Assembly: GCA_029834535.1 (NCBI GenBank)
Contig: JAQMWT010000043.1
Coordinates: 26,268-90,267, forward strand
Direction: 5' to 3'
DNA: 64,000 nt
Source: Chrysophaeum taylorii
Lineage: Eukaryota; Sar; Pelagophyceae; Pelagomonadales; Pelagomonadaceae
A program made the position numbers and the translations under genes. Below, piece after piece: positions 9,853 to 18,448 of this stretch (position 1 is its first letter; the number at the start of each line of letters is the position of its first letter). The notes under the pieces were generated by a model, which ran no database searches, had not been told where the DNA came from, and saw only the letters and a list, made by a program, of their open reading frames with translations.

Positions 9853-11359
9853 TTTTTTTTTGTTTTTAAACATGTATGTCTAGGGGGGGAGGCTGCTCGC
9901 TCCTCTTGTCGGAAATGTGTACTTTTTGAAGAAGGTTATTTTAGGTTAATTAAAACTACTCCCGGGCACACACACACACCACCGGGTGCGTCGTCCTTGT
10001 CTTGATGAAGCTAGGTGCGGCGACGGGCACGGTGCGCTTCAACCACCAAAAGGACACAACCCGCTTGTTGTCGCGGATGATGATCAATACCTGGCCGCTC
10101 TCGAGGGTTGTTTGTGGCCGTCCGGTGAGGCTGCGTCAGGCTTTTGTCGGCTCCTTGAGCCTGGGAGATGCAAACCATAATAAAGTGTAAACGCGACGTT
10201 TGCGACGGCACAATATGAAGCTTGATCACGGTCTAGGGGTTTGATCACCACTTTCTTTTTGTCAATCCAGATTTGTGGCGACTTCGAGTGACCAAACTTC
10301 TACATGACAGGACCAATGCTAACAAAGCCTCTAGGGCCGCTGTGTATCATCAAGCAAGCTTCCATGTGAGGTTCTATATGTCGCGCTGTGACTCCGGAGC
10401 GTCCTTGGACTTCGAAACAGACGACGACGAGGACGATATCGATGCTAGCTTTCAACTCGGGTCGAGCTAGAGCGTGATGGATACATGCAGCTGACGTCGT
10501 CGGCTGAACACGACGCCGAGGAAGAAAGCAGCCTAGTCGCGTTCCCTGACGAAGTGTAACGACTATGAGCGATCGCCGCGTACACGCTGTCGCAGCTCAG
10601 AGAATGCGGACATATGAGGCCTGACTGCACTCGACCTACCAGAACAAAGCCGAAATCAGAATATGTGTGTTCGGAAGGAGTTCCAGAAGAAGATGGTCGA
10701 CACGGGGGGGCAGGCAATCCGCGTACATCATGGTCAACAGCGCGACGGCGCTGTCGTTGTTCAACTGCAAAATACATAGCAGCGGCTTCTATAAGCGTGC
10801 TGATCTCGTGATGCGCACAAAGACTTTATTACAGTTGCGCATGCTGAAAGCAAAAACTGCTCGGAACCTTCGTCCGGACGAAGACCCAATTATTGCGCGG
10901 AGCACTTCCACGAGGCCTTGACGGTCCTCATCAAGGGCTCCATGGAGAGCAAGTCAGGCAGGCGGCTCTACTCAGAAATAAGCGCGTGCGAAAGACACAC
11001 AAAACAACGTCATCCGCCAAAGGCACGAAATGACGAACCAGCATCATTTTATGGAAAAAATTCTTCGACAACATAAAACTCGGGTGGATCCAAATGCTCT
11101 TGGGCGACGAGGAGAAGAGCGCGGTACCAGCGGTGTCTCGCGCATGCCATGTTTGTGGATGTTGTTCTGCGAGTGTTTGTATGTTGATACACGTGTATAT
11201 GGTCAAGCTTGGTACCTTTGTGACCAAACTCGTGCATGTATGATCAAACTTGCAGCTTTGTGATCAAAAATAGTAAATGTGCGATGCATCAAACTTGGCG
11301 TGCGAGCAGGAAACTTCGGACAGGCACATCAAACTTGTTGCGATGTTTGAGACAAGACA

Positions 11360-12080
11360 GGGTTTAGGAGAACACTCGAAGGTCAAAGGGCGGAGCGTGC
11401 GGTGTGAAAAGCAGCTTAGATTGGCGGGGGTCCGAGCGTCGGAAGGGAGAGCTGGGGTGAGTGGAAGGACGTTGACGCAAGCCGATTGCAGGGGACGGCC
11501 AAGCGCCAGCCTGACCGTCCGGGCGCCGCCAGGGACCCGGCGGCCGGGAGACGTAGGGGCCGTTGGCGTTTCTGTACGCGTCTTGGCGCTCCCTGAAGCG
11601 CGCCTGCGCGTGATGCGCGGTTGCTGGAGGTGGGCGGTGGCTGCACTGAAGACAGGGTCTTAGGATCAAACTCAAAGGTGGTCGACTGCTAAGAGAGGGG
11701 GGTGCTTGTTTGTGCTTGAAGGCTTTTGGTGCGTTGTGTGGGGGCATGAAGGATGTGCCTTAAGGGCGTAGATGGGAATGCGGGGCCTAGTCGGGGTCAT
11801 CGCCGAGCCGCGGGGCAGGCGAAGAGAGGACGGGCCCCGCCCGTAGATCGTAGGCATGCTGCCGCCTCAAATGTTAAAGGACGGAGCGTGCGCTGTTAAA
11901 AGCAGCTTAGATTTGGCGGGGGTCCGAGCGTCGAGCGGAAAGGAGAACTGGGGTAAGTGGAAGAAATGACGTTGAAGACAGTGTTTAGGAGTAAACTCAA
12001 TGATTATCGAGCGTGCTGATCAAAGCAGCTTAGATTGGCGGTTGAGAACGTCGAGGAGAGTGGGGTAAGAGCGGGTTAGG
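11360..12080 (+). repeat. Three copies of a Helitron subterminal module
   Basis: About 100-bp units at 11360-11480, 11870-11965 and 11983-12080 share the order: TTTAGGAG.AAACTC, GAGCGTGC, AAAGCAGCTTAGATTGGCGG, then a GAG(T)GGGGT(A/G)AG end. The same module occurs in the 3' noncoding part of the two Helitron derivatives (about 58.2-58.3 kb plus strand, 37.79-37.88 kb minus strand). Between the first two copies, 11682-11755 carries the other recurrent word, GTCGACTGCTAAGAG followed by GGGGGCATGAAGGATGTG. These are probably decayed non-autonomous members of the same family. Confidence 0.65.
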
Positions 12081-13142
12081 AAAAAAACTCAAAGATGACA
12101 GGGTTAGAGTAAGATGGTCTAAGCGATCTTCTGTACACGTTTGTCACCGTTGAGATACCGCGGCTTGTATTGCCATCGTCCTCATGCAGTGCTCGACGGT
12201 GCAGCCGCGGCGGGACATCATGCGGCGGGGGTGTCGAGGTGCTCGAGGAGGAGGATAAGGAGGAGGTGTTCAGTTGCGGTCGAGCGAGGTGTTGATGCAA
12301 GCGTAACTGCACGTGTCCGCTTTGCGGTTCCATGTCCCAGCTGGACAGCTATCTCCGGATTGGGTATGCGACGGTGAAGGGCGCCTCAACGGCGTGCGTA
12401 TCGCGGAGGTGTGGGACTACGACACGCGGCTGCTCCAGGAGCATGGCCTCGCGCAGTTGCTTGGGGTCGTCGAGATTCGCAAAGACGCTTCTCCTATCAG
12501 ACTCTGTAATCCGGAATGGGGCTATCCGTCTCACGCAGACCATGTTATTGGCATCTGATGCCCGCCTGCTTTCGAAGAATGGCGGACGACCAACAGCACA
12601 GTCGCGGTGTGATATGATGGAAGGTGCGAGAATGGGCGCAGCTTAATCACATCAAGCCGCGGGAAACTGCTGGCGAGGTCGCGCATCGCTGCCCAGACTA
12701 GCCGCGTATCCGCGCTGCCTTAGGGTCTCCTTCTTATCTCAGTGTCACGGGCATGCCGTGCACTTACCGCCACGCTAGGTTCCGCCTAGCCGCAGCACCT
12801 ATGTTGCACTTAAACCATTCTCGCACCTACTGGCGCATTTAGTTTGACTGTACTTGAGGCGTAGTGATCAAATTGTTGACCAAACTTTGTGCAAATGATC
12901 ACACCTTGGACGGTAACGTGATCAAACTTCGGGATAGCTTGGTAGTGTGTGATCAAACTTAACAAATCAAGCTTCTTACATCAATCTCCTTAATTTCCCA
13001 TCAAGCAGACAGGCAGAGACAGACAGACAGGCTCGCTTCGTTGGAACCCACTAGTACTTCTGGAGCTCTCGGTACGCCGTCTACACAATAACGCAGAAGG
13101 TGCAGCGTTTGAGATGGGGCGCGTTCGAGTGCAACACCATCG

Positions 13143-13194
13143 AAGAAAGAAAGGAAGGAAGGAAGGAAGGAAGGAAGGAAGGAAGGAAGGAAGG
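13143..13194. repeat. (GGAA)n microsatellite
   Basis: About 12 GGAA/AAGG units. The Phe-Leu-Pro-Ser ORFs on the opposite strand are artefacts of this tract. Confidence 0.9.
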
Positions 13195-13598
13195 GAAGAC
13201 GGAAGGTTTTTCTTTTGACGCCCGCCCCGCCCTGCCGCCCAATGATTCCAGCCAGGTAATTCCGCCGCTGCAATGTTCGAAAGGGAGCGCATGAGCCAAA
13301 ACGTGCGACGCCGGCATCACTTAGAGTCGGAAAAGCGCCTTTTCCCGGGCGTAAAACGGTTCGAGGTAAGTAGTACCCGGTTGTTGTGAATTCGAGCGAC
13401 GACTCGCTGCTATCGCCGGTCATTGTAAGATCACAGGTAAAGTTTTGACATAGATCTTTTGACCGAAAACTTCGGCTCCGGAATGGCATGCGTGGTGTGA
13501 GGAAGCCATGACACTTACCCCTGCACCACGTCCCCACTATAGTTCTCACATCCCCATTTCAGTTCTCACATGGTAGCAGGTGTTCGTTTATCTCTGTC

Positions 13599-14184
13599 AT
13601 GAGTCGCCCTGATATCACTTGGACCGTCAATCCGAGTGCGCCTTTTACTGACAATCCTGGTAAACCCCACTGCAACGGTCCTCAAGATCTTGCCCTTGTT
13701 CTTGGTCGCGATTCTACCCTTCGTCTCTGTGGTTATTCCGACTCCAGCTGGGCCGACGACCCTGATGACCGCCACTCCACTACTGGCTTTTGTTTTCTCC
13801 TTGGTGGCTCTATGATCTCCTACTGCTCCCGCTCGCAGTAACTCCTTGCCCGCCCCTCTTTTGAAGCTGAATTGCTCGCTCTTTGCGCCGCTACTGCTAA
13901 GCTCTCTTGGCTTCTCAAACTTTTTGATGCCTTTGATCTCCCTCGTCAAACGGTCCCAATGTATGTCGATAAACAGCACCACCGTCACCCAAGTCCGTCT
14001 CCAATGTCTCATGCGGCGCACCCGCTATATTGCCATTCGCTTTTACAGCACCGCTGAATATCATCGCACCCACATCATTGATCTCCAACACAATCCCCGC
14101 CTTGACAACCTTAGTGATATCTTCACCCGTAGTACGGAAGCTCCTCCCTTCCTCCGGCTTCGTGCTCGTTACCTCACCTCGTGA
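13599..14184 (+). pseudogene. RT/RNase H fragment of outer Copia
   Basis: The fragment starts at MSRPDITWTVN, equal to the intact element's MTRPDITWSVN. It continues through the RNase H signature GYSDSSWADDPDDRHSTTG to FLRLRARYLTS at the C-terminus. An in-frame TAA follows SYCSRSQ (13839-13841), a short deletion removes residues after PHCN, and the frame shifts near 13975. It cannot encode an active enzyme. Confidence 0.9.
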
Positions 14185-14547
14185 CTTCACCCTGATATCC
14201 CCTGTCTCTTGCTGCCACACTGCCTCTCCTGACGTCTTCCTTCAAGCTTCTCCTATGTGAGCGTCTCACTTACCCCTTTTTCCTTCTTCCTTTCCTTTCT
14301 TTTCCAGCACCTGTGTGAGGACCTCTGTTACGAATGGAATGAGGCGTTAGACTAGCGATAAGAGAAAGACGTATGGATACTGGATACGTGGTGCAGGGGT
14401 AAGTGTCATAGCTTCCTCACACAGGTGCTGGAAAAAAGAAAGAAAAGGAAAAAGGGGTAAGTGAGGTCCTCACAGAGGAGAAGCTTTGAGGAAGACGTCA
14501 TAGAGGCATTGTGGCAAGAAAGAAAACAACAGAGATCAGGGCGAAGA

Positions 14548-17500
14548 TCACGAAGTGAGGTAAAGAGCACGAAGCCGGAGGAAGGAAGGAGCTTCCGTAC
14601 TGCGGGTGAAAATGTCGCTAAGATTGTGAAGGCGGGGTATGTGTTTGAGATCAATGATGTGGTTGCGATGATATTCGGCGGTACTGTAAAAGCGAATGTC
14701 AATATGGCGGGTGCGCCGTGTGAGACATTGGAGACGGACTTGGGTGACGGTGGTGCTATTATCAACATAAATTGGGGCCGTGTGACGAGGGAGATCAAAG
14801 TCATCAAAAAGTTTGAGAAGCCAAGAGAGCTCAGCAGTAGCAGCGTAAAGAGCGAGCAATTCAGCTTCAAAAGAAGAGCGAGCAAGTAAGTACTGCGAGC
14901 GGGAGCAGTAGGCTATCGTAGAGCCAGCAAGGAGAAAACAAAAACCAGTTGTAGAGTGGCGTTCATCAGGGTCGTCGGCCCAGCTGGAGTCGGAATAACC
15001 ACAGAGACGAAGGGTAGAATCGCGACCAAGAATAAGGGCAAGATCTTGAGAACCGTTGAGATAACGCAGAGTGTGGGATAAAGCGTGCCAGTGGGGTTTA
15101 CCAGGATTGTGGGAAAAGCGCGCACACTGATTGACGGACCAAGTGATATCAGGGCGAGTCATGATGGAGATGAAGAGGACACAGCCAACAATACGGCGAA
15201 AAGGGATGCGTGCCATGAAAATGTGATCTGGAGAACCAGGAGTAGGACAATCAGCCGCAGAAAGATGAAGACCTTTGGGAGCGGGAGTGAGTTCGGGTTT
15301 ACTGTTGATGAAGCGATGTTCGGTAAGTATTTCACGGATAGCATGGGATTGGTCAAGAGTGAGGGTTCTCCGAGGGCGATCACGCGTAATGCGAAGACCA
15401 ACGTAAGAGGTGAGATCAAGTTCATTGACGTCAGTGAAAGCGCGGAAACGGAGGAAAAAGGCTTGGTAAGCGCGGAAACGGAGGAAAAAGGCTTGGTAAT
15501 GGCCAGTGCAATGACGAGGGTGCGCCACAAGAAGATCATCAACGACCAGAACGAGACGTAGAACGACGGTAGAATTGAGCACGAGCTTGTAATGGCAAGT
15601 GTCACCAGATCCGCGGACGAAGCCACAATCATTGAGAAGGAAGCGTTCTAAATAAAGCCACCAATTGCGACAAGCTTGTTTGCAACCATACCAAGAGCGA
15701 CGGAGCTTGTAAACGATTTTGGAACCATCGGTGGGTTGGCGAGGAGCATAGCCTTCGGGTGGCCAGACATAGATGTCTTCGTCAATGGGAGCTTGAATAA
15801 AAGCGGAGCTGACATCCAACTTGTGCAAATCCCAGTCATGAACAGCGACAAAGGTTAGAAAGAAACGGATCGTGACGATGTTGGCAACCGGTGAGTAGGT
15901 GTCATGATAATCAATGCCGTGAACCTGGGTGTAACCGCGGACGACGAGGCGAGCCTTGTACGATTTGAAGCGGCCAGAGTCATACTTCTTGCGGAGGATC
16001 CACTTGAGGGTACAAATGTTGCCAGAAAAAGTCGAAGGAAGGCGAATAACATCCCAGCAACCAAGCTGACCAAGAGAGCTGTATTCTTTAGCGATGGCTT
16101 GCAACCAGCCAGGACGCCCAGGATTGGTCGGAGCTAAAGCTTCACGTAAATGGGTGGAAGTAATAGTAGTTTCGTCAAGGTCTGAATACTGAGACATTTT
16201 TTCGGAAGCAGAGTAATAAACGTGTGCATGGGGATCAACAAGGGTGTTAGCCAAACAAAGGGGAAGGAAGACATAATGAACTAACAAACGAAAGCTAACA
16301 GAAGAGACATACAAAGAGTTACAGGAGGAAACAGAAGCGACAGAGGAAACAGAATCAACATCGTGACAGGAGGAAACAGAATTGCCCGTATAAAAGTTTG
16401 TTGGTTGTTGTAACGCGCGTTGGTCGACTTTGCGCGGTCGGCCCCGTCTGGCGCGACGTAATGGTGCACGTTTCGTATTGTCCGGTAACAGCGTAGTCAG
16501 TGACGGTTGAGTTGTTTCAGGGGTGATCAGTCCCGATAAGGCCGGCTCCGGAGCATCAAAAACAGAAGACATGGGCGCGACGGCGGAAGATAAACGAGGG
16601 TCGTAATAAAATAAGTCAGGAAAACGAGAATCCACTAGAGACGGAGGAAGGGGTTGAGAGGACAGTGACTTACGCAGAGCGAAATTTTCGTCAAAACCAA
16701 CATCAATCGAGGTGTGGATGACAGGACCTGTGGGGCGTTGAAGCAATATGCGATATCCAGGGCCTCCAGAGGGATACCCAATGAAGATGCCGGTTATAGC
16801 TTTGGTAGGCCATTTGTCGCCAGTGAGAATTGCTGCTGGACAGCCCCAAACACGAAGAAAATCGACACGTGGGAGAGTTTCATGTAGCATTTCATGTGGC
16901 GTCATATATCCAGGATTAGAGGCATTTGGCATACGCTCAGAGATGAAGTCAGCCGTTTCCATGGCCCAACGCCAAAAATCAGGTGGACGGTGCGCATGTA
17001 CCAAAAGAGTGCGAGTAATATCAGCGGTTGCGCGATGAGAGCGTTCCACAACACCGGAAAAAGCGTGCGCCTGTGAAGTTTTGGACTGAGCTGCAGGGGC
17101 GCGTTTAAGCGCGATGTTGTTGCCCAGACAGAAGGTTTCGAATTGGCCCATAAGAGAGCGGCCACGATCGGTGTAGATGAGGGCAATGCGATATCCGAAT
17201 GGGCGAACCACGGTAGACAGAAAAAGTTCGAGTTGACGAGCGTTCGTAAGAGCATCGTGTCGTGGAGCAAAGTACCGCGTGCGGCGGCGCGTATGATCAT
17301 CGACAAACGCGAGGATCGCGCGATCTTGATATATGAAGGATGGGACGCCGGCACACATGAGATCGGCGTGAATAATAAGGTATGGGGCAACGGCACGTGG
17401 ACGAGACAAAGGCTCGGAGGAAGGAGGCGAAGTGGAAGCGGAAGCATGAACTTTACGTTGGCCAACATGCGCAGCATGCATTTTACCGAGAGCACAAGCA

Positions 17501-17697
17501 GGACAAAAAGAAAGCGACGCGGAGCTCGGGAAAAACGGTGCGCCAACAGCAAGAGAAGACAAACGCCGAAGATAGGGAGGACTATAATGACCAAGACGAG
17601 CATGCCAAAGGTCGAAGGTAAGTTGAGTGCGTTGAGACACAGCGGGAAACGCACAAGGGTCATGGACACGGGGGCAAGAAGAAAGAAAATGCCACAA
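14548..17697 (-). CDS. pol: Copia pol: integrase, reverse transcriptase, RNase H
   Basis: Long open frame of 1,049 codons with no ATG at its start; it is probably expressed as part of a longer reading. The integrase zinc region is HARLGHYSP...CPACALGKMH. The catalytic core is readable as IHADLMC...FVDDHTRR, IYTDRGRSLM and SGVVERSHR. The RT domain follows (LKWILRKKYDSGRFKSYKAR, LHKLDVSSAFIQA), with the active site LVVDDLLVA in place of the usual YVDD. RNase H has GYSDSSWADDPDERHSTTG, a SFEAEL.AL segment and a final LSDIFTRS. A 30-bp tandem duplication near 15.43-15.49 kb adds ten residues in frame (AFFLRFR... twice) just after the RT active site. Codon use is less GC-biased than in the host genes. 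Confidence 0.93.
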   Translation of the reverse strand: MWHFLSSCPRVHDPCAFPAVSQRTQLTFDLWHARLGHYSPPYLRRLSSLAVGAPFFPSSASLSFCPACALGKMHAAHVGQRKVHASASTSPPSSEPLSRPRAVAPYLIIHADLMCAGVPSFIYQDRAILAFVDDHTRRRTRYFAPRHDALTNARQLELFLSTVVRPFGYRIALIYTDRGRSLMGQFETFCLGNNIALKRAPAAQSKTSQAHAFSGVVERSHRATADITRTLLVHAHRPPDFWRWAMETADFISERMPNASNPGYMTPHEMLHETLPRVDFLRVWGCPAAILTGDKWPTKAITGIFIGYPSGGPGYRILLQRPTGPVIHTSIDVGFDENFALRKSLSSQPLPPSLVDSRFPDLFYYDPRLSSAVAPMSSVFDAPEPALSGLITPETTQPSLTTLLPDNTKRAPLRRARRGRPRKVDQRALQQPTNFYTGNSVSSCHDVDSVSSVASVSSCNSLYVSSVSFRLLVHYVFLPLCLANTLVDPHAHVYYSASEKMSQYSDLDETTITSTHLREALAPTNPGRPGWLQAIAKEYSSLGQLGCWDVIRLPSTFSGNICTLKWILRKKYDSGRFKSYKARLVVRGYTQVHGIDYHDTYSPVANIVTIRFFLTFVAVHDWDLHKLDVSSAFIQAPIDEDIYVWPPEGYAPRQPTDGSKIVYKLRRSWYGCKQACRNWWLYLERFLLNDCGFVRGSGDTCHYKLVLNSTVVLRLVLVVDDLLVAHPRHCTGHYQAFFLRFRAYQAFFLRFRAFTDVNELDLTSYVGLRITRDRPRRTLTLDQSHAIREILTEHRFINSKPELTPAPKGLHLSAADCPTPGSPDHIFMARIPFRRIVGCVLFISIMTRPDITWSVNQCARFSHNPGKPHWHALSHTLRYLNGSQDLALILGRDSTLRLCGYSDSSWADDPDERHSTTGFCFLLAGSTIAYCSRSQYLLARSSFEAELLALYAATAELSWLLKLFDDFDLPRHTAPIYVDNSTTVTQVRLQCLTRRTRHIDIRFYSTAEYHRNHIIDLKHIPRLHNLSDIFTRSTEAPSFLRLRALYLTS

Positions 17698-18190
17698 AAG
17701 GTGAAACGTAGTCCGCGTAGGGCGCAGCGGTCGTATTGCCGATCCAACAGACGATCAAAAGAAGACCACAGCGACGAAGCAGGGGAATAACGTGATGCGT
17801 TTGGCGGTGACGTAAAATACGTTGCGGATAAGCAGGGGCAACGGCCTGAATGGTGTGGCAATCGTAACCAATTTGCTCAAGGGCATGATCTGAAAGAATC
17901 CGTTTGTCACCAAGGCCAGGAGAGATGAGGGTATGCGGGAACGCGACATGGATACCATGAGGGGCGGAAAGAGTGGGTGCAGGAGAAGGAAGACCACGAT
18001 TGTCAAGAGGACCAATTGAAGGAAACGTTAAGTGGGCAGTGGCGGAACCAGAAACCAAGCCAGTGCCGAGTGCAGAAGTGATGGAGTGATGCTGAGTATT
18101 GTCAAGGTCAGTGAAACCAGTGGGAGAGTTACAAAGGTAGACGTTTGGCGCCGGTATCATAGACAACGAGAGACGAACACCTGCTACCAT
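17660..18190 (-). pseudogene. Frameshifted protease / pre-integrase region of inner Copia
   Basis: Right after the primer-binding site one frame reads LVVYDTGAKRLPL. DTGA is the aspartic-protease signature. The match then moves to a second frame (VYLCNSPTGFTDLDNTQHH...), which runs to 17660. A further frame change near 17700 is needed to join pol. At least two frameshifts therefore separate the protease motif from pol. They may be inactivating mutations, or sequencing errors; programmed shifting at two sites is unlikely. No gag zinc knuckle is seen. Confidence 0.7.
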
Positions 18191-18448
18191 GTTACGAATG
18201 GAATGAGGCGTTAGACTAGCGATAAGAGAAAGACGTATGAATACTGGATACGTGGTGCAGGGGTAAGTGTCATAGCTTCCTCAGAACCTCACTTCCCCCT
18301 TTTTCCTTTTCTTTCTTTTCCACAGCGTTAGTGTGTGAGGAAGCTATATTACACTTACCCCTGCACCAAGTCCCCACTATAGTTCTCACATCCCCATTTG
18401 AGTTCTCTCTCACACGTGGTGTTTCAAATTTCGGCGCGGTGTAATATT

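Larger units (their letters stand above)
9853..13490. other. Repeat-rich intergenic region
   Basis: No intact gene. A plus-strand frame near 10.7-10.9 kb (VNSATALSLF, then ADLVMRTKTLL) faintly recalls the end of a Copia RNase H but is too weak to call. Copies of TGATCAAACTT-like words cluster at 10.2, 11.2-11.35 and 12.85-12.97 kb. Copies of a Helitron subterminal module lie at 11.36-12.08 kb. A (GGAA)n tract is at 13143-13194. Confidence 0.5.
14321..18290 (-). mobile_element. Inner full-length Copia retrotransposon with 96-bp LTRs
   Basis: Terminal repeats run 14326-14421 and 18190-18285. In element orientation they read TG(T/C)GAGGAAGC...CGTAACA. They differ at very few positions and are flanked by the 5-bp duplication ACCTC (14321-14325 and 18286-18290). 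The element is 3,960 bp. The primer-binding site TGGTAGCAGG (18189 down to 18180) abuts the 5' LTR at the right end. Protease-like sequence begins about 20 bp later, so no gag gene is present. No purine-rich tract is seen before the 3' LTR; that position is pyrimidine-rich instead. It inserted into the outer Copia in opposite orientation and is therefore younger. pol is almost intact. Confidence 0.9.
13491..18419 (+). mobile_element. Outer Copia element, internally deleted, interrupted by a younger Copia
   Basis: Short LTRs run 13496-13570 (75 bp) and 18334-18414 (81 bp), both TGTGAGGAAGC...CTCACA. They are flanked by the 5-bp duplication CGTGG (13491-13495 and 18415-18419). The primer-binding site TGGTAGCAGG (13571-13580), matching the 3' end of many initiator-Met tRNAs, follows the 5' LTR directly. 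About 16 bp later the sequence jumps to the end of reverse transcriptase and RNase H, so most of pol is missing. At ACCTC (14321-14325) the element is broken by the inverted younger Copia. Its own sequence resumes at 18286. Only about 970 bp of its own DNA remain. It is non-autonomous. Confidence 0.88.

Noticed and set aside
10614-10921. Copia RNase H tail
   Set aside because: Only a few residues resemble the VDSxAAL region; far weaker than the relic at 0.5-1.3 kb.
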